From positions 248,001 through 312,000 of the forward strand of contig JAFKAC010000025.1 in the NCBI GenBank assembly GCA_025766275.1: a stretch of DNA of 64,000 nt, written 5' to 3'. The notes beneath the pieces were generated by a model. It was not told the origin of the DNA. It saw only the letters and a list, made by a program, of their open reading frames with translations, and searched no databases. Each line of letters opens with the position of its first letter. Position 1 is the first letter of the stretch. Position numbers and translations under genes: made by a program. Shown one piece after another: positions 53,601-61,677 of the stretch. The stretch comes from Lactarius indigo (taxonomy: Eukaryota; Basidiomycota; Agaricomycetes; Russulales; Russulaceae).

Positions 53601-55383
53601 AGCGGATTGGACGGATAAGCCCTCTCCTATCCCTCTCGCCACCGCGCGACTAACACAGCTGAAAGAAGCTAGAAGCGACGCCCAACGCCTTATAAAAAAG
53701 GCGCAGGAGTCGTGGGTGCGTAACAAAGATACGCCCAAATTCAACATCAACGACCTCGTGTGGCTCGAAGGCAAGCATCTTCGAACCAATCAGCCTACGG
53801 CAAAATTGGCGGCGCGACGCCACGGACCCTTTCGGGTGATACAGGTGATGTCCCCTTACAACTATCGATTAGAACTTCCCACGCAGTGGAGCATCCACCC
53901 AGTGTTTCACATCGATCTTCTCACCCCGTACAAACAAACTCCCTTACACGGGGAAAACTTCACACGACCACCGCCAGAGCTGATAGATGGAGAGGAGGAA
54001 TACGAGGTCGAGGCCATTCTAGACGCTCGGCACTTCGGCAGGGGAAGACGCCTCCAATATCTGATCAAATGGAAGGGGTATCCGGACTCGGAGAACCAGT
54101 GGGTCAACAAGGACGACGTCTTTGCGCCCGAGGCACTCCGCCTGTATCAGGAAACGCAAACCCACGGCAAAGGAGATAAAATAGGGGTCGCTTGGACAGA
54201 GGACAGTCATCCTTCCTTCCTTCGCTCTACCACCTCTCATATGCCTACTTCCCCTCTGCGACATGTCACCCAAGCGATCCTCCTCGACTCCCTCGCACAA
54301 GACGCCCGTGCCCTCTTGGCTGAGGACGACGACACCAAGGTACCCAACCCTCAAATCACCCCATGGACACCTCTTAGACCAGCGGAGGGGCCCATCACCG
54401 CTCAAGAATGGGCCCACGTCATCAGCCGATTCCCCGATCCAACCACCACTCCAGACGGAGGGGTCGTCCACGTCTTCCGAGACGAACAGGGGCAGCGCGA
54501 ACCGATCGCCGCTATCCCCCCAAGCGACGACCTCATCGGCGTTCGCGGAGTTTTCACGAGCGACGACCAGCGTTCAAGCGCTGATGGAGTACGAGCTGGA
54601 GGGGTGGAAGAGAGTAGCGGCGGAGTGGCAGAAGGAACAGCTGGACTCAGCCGCGGCCCGACTGAGGGAGATGCGCGAGCGGCGGCAGCGATGGAGGCTG
54701 CTGAGGCTGGCCATGACGACGACGATTACTACCCGGCACGCCACGCCTTCCTTCGAACGAAAAGCGACCCTACTAATCCCCTCATCACGCCCTGGCTCGT
54801 CTACACCGACGGGTCCCCCATGTATCGAGGACGTGTGCGTGTGCCCGGCGCCGCCGATCATCGTCCGTTCACCGCCGCCGACGACCCCGCGCATGTCATT
54901 GCGCCTGAGGGGTTCCGGGCGAACCGACGACCCCATCACATTCGATACCCCATCACCGGGCCCGATGGAGTAGAGCGAGACGCCTCACACGTTCAAATCA
55001 TCGGAGGGGCCGATCCCCTCATATTAGGAGTCATACCGGGGTCGCCGCACGTCTACGGTAAGCCCTTCTACACCGAGCCGCACGTATCTGCCGCTCTTCG
55101 CCCCACATACCCGCACGAGGACCTGGTCGTCTTCGAAGCAGACCGCATCACCGACCGGGCCCTCAACCGTATCAACGATGAGTCACTCACGGCTGAGGTT
55201 ACGCGCTTCCGCGCGGCCAGCTACGAGCTAGACCGACTCCGCGCCCGCGTGGCCCAACTCCGCGCCATGATCGAGTGCGCGCAGGACGACCGCCGCGACT
55301 CCATTTATCGCTTGGAGCGCGCCACGGCGCTCGAACGCATCGCCGACGAACAACGCGACTGGCCGGCGAGGGACTTTCGGTGA
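50650..55383 (+). CDS. pol: Pol polyprotein of B2 with long C-terminal tail
   Basis: 1577 codons in the -1 frame from gag; no ATG at the start, so it is made as Gag-Pol. Protease VDSGATDNF (residue 53), RT motif A KLDIRWGYNN (residue 336) and YMDD (residue 404), RNase H VDASGYAVGAV, integrase zinc finger and core (SDRDPRFTSKF, TDGQSERTNQW), chromodomain (EYEVEAILDARHFG, KWKGYPDSENQW, about 1118-1165). About 400 more residues follow the chromodomain: an acidic linker, a segment overlapping a second frame, and a conserved end (DLVVFEADRITDRALNRIN, ELDRLRARVAQLR) that looks like a coiled coil. Chromodomains usually end such proteins, so this tail is unusual. No lesion. Confidence 0.95.
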   Translation: MGKRGFSGRLNPSVWVRALQCNSVIVTTRYRSMRIPVTVRTNYQTTETKALVDSGATDNFIRPSLAKRAGIQTQLLHTPRKIWNIDNTENKAGLITHYVNLEVKTRGQIKQMTFLVTDLGSEDMVLGYPWLSAFEPTISWATATMHPDMQPVVLATTEALLSPTTLRALIVAEKEDIVQELEEETFARATTSTELAIQAKQQQTAAVLPDEYTSFSKLFNEQASHRFPPARPWDHAIDFKPSAPAAIDCKIYPMTQKEEGELKEFLEEKLKQGYLRPSISPYASSFFFIKKKDGKLRPVQDYRVINSHTIRNQYPLPLIQDLILDLSNAHIYTKLDIRWGYNNIRIRDGDQEKAAFKTKFGLFEPTVMFFGLTNSPATFQAMMNHIYRDTIAKHERLGTTIRVYMDDIGIATHFDHDLAAHVNAVRDVLRVAEEHDLYFKLEKCLFHQPRMDYLGVILERGVTRMDPVKVQGIRDWPTPTKVKDVRSFLGFCNFYRLFIRGFATHAKPLTKLTRKDEEWRWTKEEEKAFNTLKRLVTEEPVLAHPVLQDPFELEVDASGYAVGAVLLQKKADGKRHPIGYYSATLSEAERNYDIYDLELLAIVKALRNWRPLLAGAPHKIKIYSDHLNLQYWKSPQKISRRVAREVLELSEYDFEIHHIKGKNNGRADALSRRPDYDQGAGDNSEVVVLPPEVFVRTLNTARTFIANPNLLQPRHQQDEQVIKLWVDPHHLKKIQGEWYKDGRFVITGPASTYRVLIHDHHDLPIHGHPGIARTQRILERHYWWPRLRKDVYEYVQGCAECQRNKVNTRPIRAALHPITPILEAMPFHTVAVDFITKLPVSRGCDSILTITDHDCSKASVFIPCREEITAEETVNLYVAHVFKRFGLPRKIISDRDPRFTSKFTREVCRVLGIQQNISTAYHPRTDGQSERTNQWLEQYLRFWVNERQDNWATYLPIAEFAHNNWPHEHTKESPFQLLMGYNPQADWTDKPSPIPLATARLTQLKEARSDAQRLIKKAQESWVRNKDTPKFNINDLVWLEGKHLRTNQPTAKLAARRHGPFRVIQVMSPYNYRLELPTQWSIHPVFHIDLLTPYKQTPLHGENFTRPPPELIDGEEEYEVEAILDARHFGRGRRLQYLIKWKGYPDSENQWVNKDDVFAPEALRLYQETQTHGKGDKIGVAWTEDSHPSFLRSTTSHMPTSPLRHVTQAILLDSLAQDARALLAEDDDTKVPNPQITPWTPLRPAEGPITAQEWAHVISRFPDPTTTPDGGVVHVFRDEQGQREPIAAIPPSDDLIGVRGVFTSDDQRSSADGVRAGGVEESSGGVAEGTAGLSRGPTEGDARAAAAMEAAEAGHDDDDYYPARHAFLRTKSDPTNPLITPWLVYTDGSPMYRGRVRVPGAADHRPFTAADDPAHVIAPEGFRANRRPHHIRYPITGPDGVERDASHVQIIGGADPLILGVIPGSPHVYGKPFYTEPHVSAALRPTYPHEDLVVFEADRITDRALNRINDESLTAEVTRFRAASYELDRLRARVAQLRAMIECAQDDRRDSIYRLERATALERIADEQRDWPARDFR
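50653..50659 (+). promoter_or_regulatory. -1 ribosomal frameshift heptamer GGGAAAA, gag-pol
   Basis: In the gag frame the codons are TGG GGA AAA, giving G-GGA-AAA, which fits X-XXY-YYZ exactly in the right frame, 21 nt before the gag stop. A short CGGG/CCCG stem can form downstream. Identical in B1 and B3. Confidence 0.65.
54263..54973 (+). CDS. Overlapping +1 open frame in the pol tail
   Basis: 236 codons in the +1 register inside pol, also open in B1 (24082-24798, minus). The first half is poorly conserved, but from SPLSPQATTSSAFAEFSRA onward through ALMEYELEGW, EWQKEQLDSAAARLREMRE the B1 and B2 products are nearly identical and look like an amphipathic helix. In about 49 codons there are ten B1/B2 differences: seven are synonymous in this frame and only three in the pol frame. 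That argues that this frame is translated here, either as a separate product or by two shifts within Pol. Confidence 0.45.
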   Translation: MSPKRSSSTPSHKTPVPSWLRTTTPRYPTLKSPHGHLLDQRRGPSPLKNGPTSSADSPIQPPLQTEGSSTSSETNRGSANRSPLSPQATTSSAFAEFSRATTSVQALMEYELEGWKRVAAEWQKEQLDSAAARLREMRERRQRWRLLRLAMTTTITTRHATPSFERKATLLIPSSRPGSSTPTGPPCIEDVCVCPAPPIIVRSPPPTTPRMSLRLRGSGRTDDPITFDTPSPGPME

Positions 55384-55412
55384 GTCGGGGTCTCACGCTG
55401 AGAAGGGGGTGA

Positions 55413-55920
55413 TGTCACGTCTCGGACTTTCGGTATTGTGGAACGACGCGTAGGACCCTTACTGTACCGGTTGCAACTACGGCGGTAAGGTAGATTAGTT
55501 GCGGACTTACTTACGGTGATACGGTAGTGCGATAGGTGATAGGGCCTTGATAGCTGACTGATGACCAACGCCACTAGTACTGGTACTAGTAGTATTAGGG
55601 TTCGAGTTGTTTCTGCGATACGTTGGACGCTACTATACTGTGACTCATAGCAGCGCTTGTAAGCCTGCTCGATATGTATTTAACCTGTCTTGCGAAGACC
55701 AAGATACGCCATCTTGGTCTTCTTGAATCGTCACTTGTTTCTCTCTCTCTCTCTCTCCTCTCTCTTCATCTCAGCCTTTCTCATCGCGCCCTTCGTGTAC
55801 AGTGCACCTTCGAGTGTTCACTAGTGTCTCTACTTGGGCCTTCGCGCCTTCAAGGAGTTTTGCTAAGTTGTTACCGCCTCTATCGAGCTCAAGTCGAGCT
55901 AACGTCGTGACGACGTTACA
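55413..55920 (+). repeat. 3' LTR of B2
   Basis: 508 bp, visually identical to 48087-48594, preceded by the purine tract and followed by the duplication TCCTG. Confidence 0.97.
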
Positions 55921-56317
55921 TCCTGGTTGCGCGGCGCGGTGGTGGGGAAGGTATGCTTTCCCGGGAAGAAGGGGGTGATTCGGAGTCTCGTTCATGATAT
56001 CGCTGCACTGGCTGATGTGAGTGGGGGACACGCAATTGTGGGGGAACATATGTGCGTGGACGCTCATCAGGAGAGTCGCGCGCGGGGGTACGTCGGTGCT
56101 CATGGGGGGGCGGATCCCGGCGTGCCGCGATGAATTGCTGTCGGGGCAGGGGCGATAGTGGCTGTGCCAACGGGGGGGCCGGCGGTGTGAGCGACATCGA
56201 CGAGGTCGTATGCTGGGAGTTCTCGTTGTCGGCGTTTGCGTCTTCGATCGGATGCAGTTGTGAAAGATGTGTTAAAGAGCTCGGCGGGACAGACCAGGGG
56301 TTTGTTTCAACAGACAT
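55921..56317 (-). pseudogene. Copia polyprotein, N-terminal part
   Basis: ATG at 56317 (MSVETNPWSVPPSS), a Pro/Ser/Arg-rich, probably disordered N-terminal extension to 55921, where the B2 LTR abuts. It reads on in the same frame at 48081. The 5' untranslated region is 56318-56547. Confidence 0.75.
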
Positions 56318-56532
56318 AGGTTTTGGCTGATTCTGACGGGAAAAGAAGAAGCGAGACGATTTTTGACTGAGAGCTGAGAACTGATGAGACTGCGGGATGA
56401 TTCTGCGAGACGATTCTGATTGATTCCGAGCTGATCATGAGAGCAAGTGCGATGGATAAACGACGAGGAATTGGTGAAGAGAGCACCGGTCTGAGGAGTC
56501 CAGGATTAACGGCGGGTTGCAGCTAAAGACCC

Positions 56533-56547
56533 ACAGGGCCCATAACC
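56533..56547 (-). other. Copia primer-binding site, half-tRNA type
   Basis: Minus strand GGTTATGGGCCCTGTGG directly inside the 5' LTR. GGTTATGGGCCC is the motif known from Drosophila copia, where a 5' half of initiator tRNA-Met, cut in the anticodon loop, is the primer. Confidence 0.6.
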
Positions 56548-56846
56548 TTTTAGATCCTAAACAGTACCCTCAGAACACGGAGACAAGCGAACTGATATTA
56601 TTATCAACGAACCTAAACAGTACTAAGGTGAGAGTATTAGTGCGCGGTATGGTAATATAGGCGGGACGAAGGCTTACCCCTCAGAACGCGGAGACAAGCG
56701 AACTGAGGGGGTGAAAACGTAAACTACGGTATAATATATCGGCTGTGTTTATGGATTCTTGTACGCAAATAGTATGAAACGATCGGTGTTTGTGGCGCGG
56801 TCCGTGGTTCCTCCTGCAGTGCGACACTGCTCCCCCTGGTACGACA
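56548..56846 (-). repeat. 5' LTR of the Copia element
   Basis: Same 299-bp length and ends as the left copy. The target duplication CATCC follows at 56847, then NLR exon sequence continues. Confidence 0.92.
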
Positions 56847-59800
56847 CATCCAACTCTCTCATTCTTCCCATCCCTTCTGCGACATACTCTCTCGGCTCTA
56901 TGACGCATATGGCAAAGGCACGCGTCAGCCCAGTGACAAAGCATTGATGAACTGCCTCAAGGAGATGCTCGCCCTCCCCAATCAGCGTCCAGTTTATCTG
57001 ATCATGGACGCCCTTGACAAGTGTCCCAATATCTCTGGAATTCCATCGACTCGCGAATTGGTCCTTGACGTCGTGAAGGAGCTGGTCGAGCTGCGCGTTT
57101 CAAGTCTTTGTATCTGTGTGACCAGCCGTCCGGAGGTCGACATCCAGTACGCGATCGGGCGGCTCACACTTCGTTCAGTGTCCCTTCACGACGAAAGCGG
57201 ACAAGAGAAGGATATCGCTGAATATATCAAATCTGTTGTGTATTCTCCCTCGAATACGATGATGAGACGATGGAGGGACGAGGATAAAGACATGGTGGTA
57301 CAGACGCTCTCGGAACGAGCTGACGGAATGTAAGAGCGTTTAAGAAGCGCCGATGAAGTTTGCTTATTCTTTTCAGGTTCCGATGGGTCTTTTGTCAGCT
57401 GGAGATGCTGCGACATTGCCTGCCGCAGAACGTCCCGCATATTCTACGCCAACTCCCTGCGACATTGGACGAGACATATGCACGGGTGCTAAAGGAAATT
57501 GGGACGACCAACCAACTTTATGCACATCGTCTGTTACAATGTCTCACGGTGGCGAAGCGTCCACTTGTTGTGGAGGAGCTGGCAGAGATCCTCGCACTCG
57601 ACTTTTCAGGCGAAGGGATACCAGAGCTGAAAGAGCATTGGCGGTGGAAAGATCAGCAAGATGCGGTGCTGTCTACGTGCTCCAGTCTGATTTCTGTTTC
57701 TGTTGTCAGCGGTCTCTTTCACGAGGGCCGCCGCGTGGTCCAATTTTCACACTTTTCGGTCCAAGAATTCCTGACCTCAGATCGCCTTGCCACTTCAAGT
57801 GCAGATATTTCGCGTTTTCATATCCTTCCCGAGCCGGCTCACACCATCATTGTAAAGGCCTGTTTAGGAGTCTTACTCCAGCATCGCGTCGGCGATGCCA
57901 ACGCTGTATATCATTCTCCTCTGGCACTGTATGCTGCCGAGCACTGGGCGGACCATGCCCGGTTCGGGAATGTATGGAAGAGTGTAGGAGATGGGATTCG
58001 ACGTCTGTTTGACTGCGCGGAACCTCATCTCAAATTATGGCTCGGGCTGCTCCCTCCACCCCACGTCTTCGGGAGTTACGATTTAAATAAACATCTCGGG
58101 TCTCCCCTATACTATGCTTCACTCTGCGGATTCCACGACCTGGCAACGCGTCTGGTCGCTGAGAACCCCCAGTATCTAACTGATCTAGTTGGTCGAAATC
58201 CCAGCCCAATGGTGGCGGCATTGGGCAACAAACACTTCGACATCGCGGAGCTACTTTACCAGCGCGGTATAGACCTGGGTATCAGAGACTACAACAATCG
58301 GACTCTACTACATGCTGCATCTGAGGGCGGACATGTGGATATCGCTAAGTGGCTATTCGACCATGGTGTGCCCGTAAATTCCCAACAGGACAACCACAAT
58401 ATTTTGCTCCATTCGGCAGAGGTGAACGGAAACCAATGGAACGGCATAACTGTCGACGATGCGGATGATACCAAAAATACTCCATTGCACTTGGCGTCAC
58501 GAGGTGGACACGCCGACATTGCGCGCGAGTTGTTAAATCGAGGGGCGAGTGTTGCCATGAAGGGTCCGAGTTACCGGACGCCATTGCATCTAGCGTGTCA
58601 CTCCGGGAATGCTGAAACTGTGCGGGTATTGATCGAGCGAGGTGCTGACGTCGCGCTGCAGGATCGGGAGCACATGACGCCTTTGCATCTAGCGCTGTGG
58701 AACTTTTGGGTGGGTGCCAGACTACGTCATTATTGATCGGTACAGGGCTGATGCAACTGGACAGTATCCCCCCCACAGTCCGAAAGAAGCGGCCGCAGTG
58801 GTTAGAATTGTGCGGCTCTTGATCGACCACGGGGCAGACGTGACCGCGCTAGATATGACCCTCTCGACGGCTTTGCACCACGCGTCATCCACTCGGAATC
58901 TTGAGATCGTGCGGATATTGATAGAGAATGGCGCAGACGTGAATGCGCAAGATGAGACCCATTCAACCCCTTTGCATCGGGCGGCGCTCTGGGGAAGTCT
59001 TGACATCTTGGAGTTTTTGATCGAGCTCGGCGCGGATATCATGGCGCGGGATTGGAGCCACAAGACGCCTCTGCATTTTGCATCGTCCCAGGTGAGTTCC
59101 GAAGCTCATCGCTCTATTCAGGCTCAGGGGTGATGTAAACGGACAGCACAACAACATCGGCCGGGACTGGGCTAATCCAAACATCGTGGCGGACACTTTA
59201 CGGCTATTGGTCAAGCATGGGGCTGACGTGACTGCGCGGGATATGACCTACTCTACGCCTTTGCATGAGGCATCGTCCTCGAAGAGTGCCAAAACTGTAC
59301 GGATATTGATTGAGCTTGGTGCGGATGTCAACGCACAAGACAAGATCCACTCGACACCTTTGCATCTCGCGTCGTCGGCGAATGCCGAGACTGTGCAGCT
59401 GTTGATCGAGCACGGCGCGGATGTCACTGCAAGAGATGCGAGCCACAGGACGCCTTTGCACCTGGCGTCGTCTATGGTAGGTGCTAATACTGCGCCGTTC
59501 TTGATCAATCGCAGCACTGATGTAAGTCGACAGAAACTCGACGTCACCTTTAGTGGACAGGATAAGGCCAAAATCATGCGGTTATTGATTGAGCACGGAG
59601 CGGACGTCAATGCGCAAGATGAGATCCACTCTACGCCTTTGCATCTGGCAGCGTTCCCTGGGAACACCGAAACCGTGCAGCTATTGATAGAGCATGGCGC
59701 GGATGTCACCGCGCAGGATGGGAGCCACAGGACGCCATTGCATCTGGCATCAACTTTGGTGAGTACGATAACCACGTCTTTCTTGATCCAAAACAAGGCT

Positions 59801-60110
59801 GATTTATGCACAGGATGATAGCTACAGCAGGAATTTCTATTTAAAGATTTCCGGTATGAATGCGGACACTGTGCGACTATTGATAGAACATGGCGCAGAC
59901 GTGTCTGTACAGGACAAGACCCAGTCAACGCCTTTGCATCTCACGGCGTTCTCGGGCAGTTCCGAAACTGTGCGTCTATTGATCGAGCACGGCGCAGATG
60001 TCACCATACTAGATGAGAGCCATAAGACGCCGTTGCATCTGGCGTCGTCTCCGGTGAGTCCCACAACTTCTCGCTTCTGACCCGGAAAGTATGCGATTGA
60101 CGTAAATGGA
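56847..60110 (+). pseudogene. NLR gene 2: NACHT remainder and ankyrin repeats, 3' lost
   Basis: Resumes right after the CATCC duplication with IQLSHSSHPFCDILSRLYDAYG. Walker B PVYLIMDALDKCPN near 56990, sensor-like VTSRPEVD near 57120, intron 57330-57376, then the winged-helix part (FRWVFCQLEMLRHC, LPATLDETYARVLKEI, VQFSHFSVQEFL). Ankyrin repeats start near 58090 and fill the exons to about 60055, again with two-repeat exons and similar GTGAGT-type introns. Homology to NLR gene 1 ends near 60130 and no terminal exon is found; the AT-rich and simple-repeat DNA that follows probably replaced it. Confidence 0.85.
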
Positions 60111-60119
60111 CAGGGACCC

Positions 60120-60655
60120 TTTCCAAAACTGTCCAAAGACACTGACAGCATGATTCTGTCTTTACACGAAAAGATTGTAAAAAAGTGATGACTAATACTT
60201 AAAGATTTTATAAAATCTGTACTCGGAAAATTATGGTAAATGGACTTTAAGTCCATTCAGGGATTATCAGATGAGAAAAACTGTGAAAAAACTTAACAAT
60301 TACATATGCAAAAAACATATAGCTTATGTCACAATTGTCCTCAAGAAAAGCTGTGGCATGAATTTAAAGTCTCTCCACAATTTCTCAAAAACAGAAAATC
60401 CCTGAAAAGACATAAAATCCATACCTGTCACACCTGTCACACATTTTTTCACAGTCCATTCTGTGGCCACATTCAGAAAAGATTTAACATTTTTTCATTG
60501 AAAAATAACTTAACAATTTCTGCTACACAAGACTCCATGTAAAAATTTAAAAGTTATCACAAAATCAGTAAGCCAGGTTACCTGAAACTCACATAATATA
60601 TTATTTAGGGAAACTATTTATAGATAATATATTCAATAAGTGTCAGAATTGGAGA
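60120..60655. other. AT-rich segment after NLR gene 2
   Basis: Strong shift to A/T compared with neighbours. It contains a short Cys/His-containing open frame at 60306-60542 that I do not regard as a gene. No termini of a mobile element were recognised. Confidence 0.5.
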
Positions 60656-60660
60656 CTCAC

Positions 60661-61162
60661 AGTGTCAGAGAGTTGGAGTGTCAGAGTGTCAGAGAGTTTG
60701 AAAGTCAGATTGTCAGAGTGTCGGAGAGTCAGAGTGTCGGAGTGTCAGAGAGTCAGAGAGTCAGAGAGTTGGAGTGTTAGACAGTCAGACAGTCAGAGTG
60801 TCAGAGTGTCAGAGAGTCAGAGAGTCAGAGAGTCAGAGAGTCAGAGAGTCAGAGAGTCAGAGAGTCAGAGAGTCAGAGAGTCAGAGAATCAGAGAGTCGG
60901 AGAGTCAGAGCGTCAGAGTGTTGGAGAGTCAGACAGTCAGACAGTCAGAGAGTTGGAGAGTCAGAGAGGCGGAGAGTTGGAGAGTTGGAGAGTCAGAGAG
61001 TCAGAGAGTTGGAGAGTCAGAGAGTTGGAGAGTCAGAGAGTCGGAGAGTCAGAGAGTTGGAGAGTCAGAGCATCAGAGTGTCAGACAGTCAGACAGTCAG
61101 ACAGTCAGAGTGTCAGAGTGTCAGACAGTCAGACAGTCAGAGTGTCAGAGTGTCAGACAGTC
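60661..61162 (+). repeat. Simple repeat built on GAGAGTCA
   Basis: About 500 bp of (AGAGTCAG)n with GTGTCAGA, GTTGGAGA and ACAGTCAG variants. It gives long pseudo-frames rich in Ser/Glu/Arg. The B3 LTR starts right at its end (CAGTC before 61163). Confidence 0.95.
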
Positions 61163-61658
61163 TGTTACGTTTCGGCCCATACCCTTACTGTACCGGTTGC
61201 AACTACGGCGGTAAGGTAGATTAGTTGCGGACTTACGATAGGCGATTACGAGTACGATAGGAGATTGCGCGCTGATTTGCTGACTGAGGACTATGCCACT
61301 AATACTAGTAGTAGTAGTATTAGGATTCGAGCTACTTACGCGATACGTTGGACGCTACAATACCGTGACTCATAGCAGCGCTTGAAAGCCTGCTCAACTT
61401 GTATTTAAGCTGTCTTGTGAAGACCAAGATACGCCATCTTGGTCTTCTTGAATCGTCACTTGTTTCTTCTCTCTCTCTCTCTCTTCCACCGCCGCTTCCG
61501 AGCAAGTGCACCTTCGAGTGTTCACCATCGCCTACGCTTGGACCTTCGTGTCTTCAAGACTTTCGTCGCGCCTGGACCTTCGTGTCTTCAGAGGCATCCG
61601 CTAAGTTGTCACCGCCTTCATAGAGCTCAAGTCGAGCTAACGTCGTGACGACGTTACA
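61163..61658 (+). repeat. 5' LTR of B3
   Basis: TGTTACGTTTCGGCC...GACGACGTTACA, with TATTTAA and the GAAGACCAAGAT/ATCTTGGTCTTC inverted repeat. Closest to the solo LTR at 16896-17393. Confidence 0.95.
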
Positions 61659-61677
61659 TTAAGACCAAGATACCACC

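Larger units (their letters stand above)
48087..55920 (+). mobile_element. Ty3/Gypsy element B2, intact, nested in Copia
   Basis: 508-bp LTRs at 48087-48594 and 55413-55920; I see no difference between them. Perfect target duplication TCCTG (48082-48086, 55921-55925). gag and pol are both open and RT motifs KLDIRW and YMDD are intact. Order: LTR, self-primer site, gag, pol in -1, purine tract (GAGAAGGGGGTGA), LTR. It is the youngest element in the window and the best candidate for an active one. Confidence 0.97.
43355..56846 (-). mobile_element. Ty1/Copia element in NLR gene 2
   Basis: LTRs of 299 bp at 43355-43653 and 56548-56846, about 98% identical. Differences are mostly C/T and G/A. Target duplication CATCC at 43350-43354 and 56847-56851. 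The 5' LTR is the right one. The primer site GGTTATGGGCCC follows it and the purine tract GAGGGGGAG precedes the left LTR. The polyprotein frame runs from 56317 to 43694 and is interrupted by the B2 element (48087-55920) and one TGA. Confidence 0.95.

Noticed and set aside
60306..60542. Small Cys/His-containing open frame in AT-rich DNA
   Set aside because: Cys/His spacing fits no zinc-finger class well, composition follows the AT-rich background, and no second copy or start context supports it.
60662..61224. Long Ser/Glu/Arg-rich open frames in all three plus-strand frames
   Set aside because: Pure product of the GAGAGTCA simple repeat.
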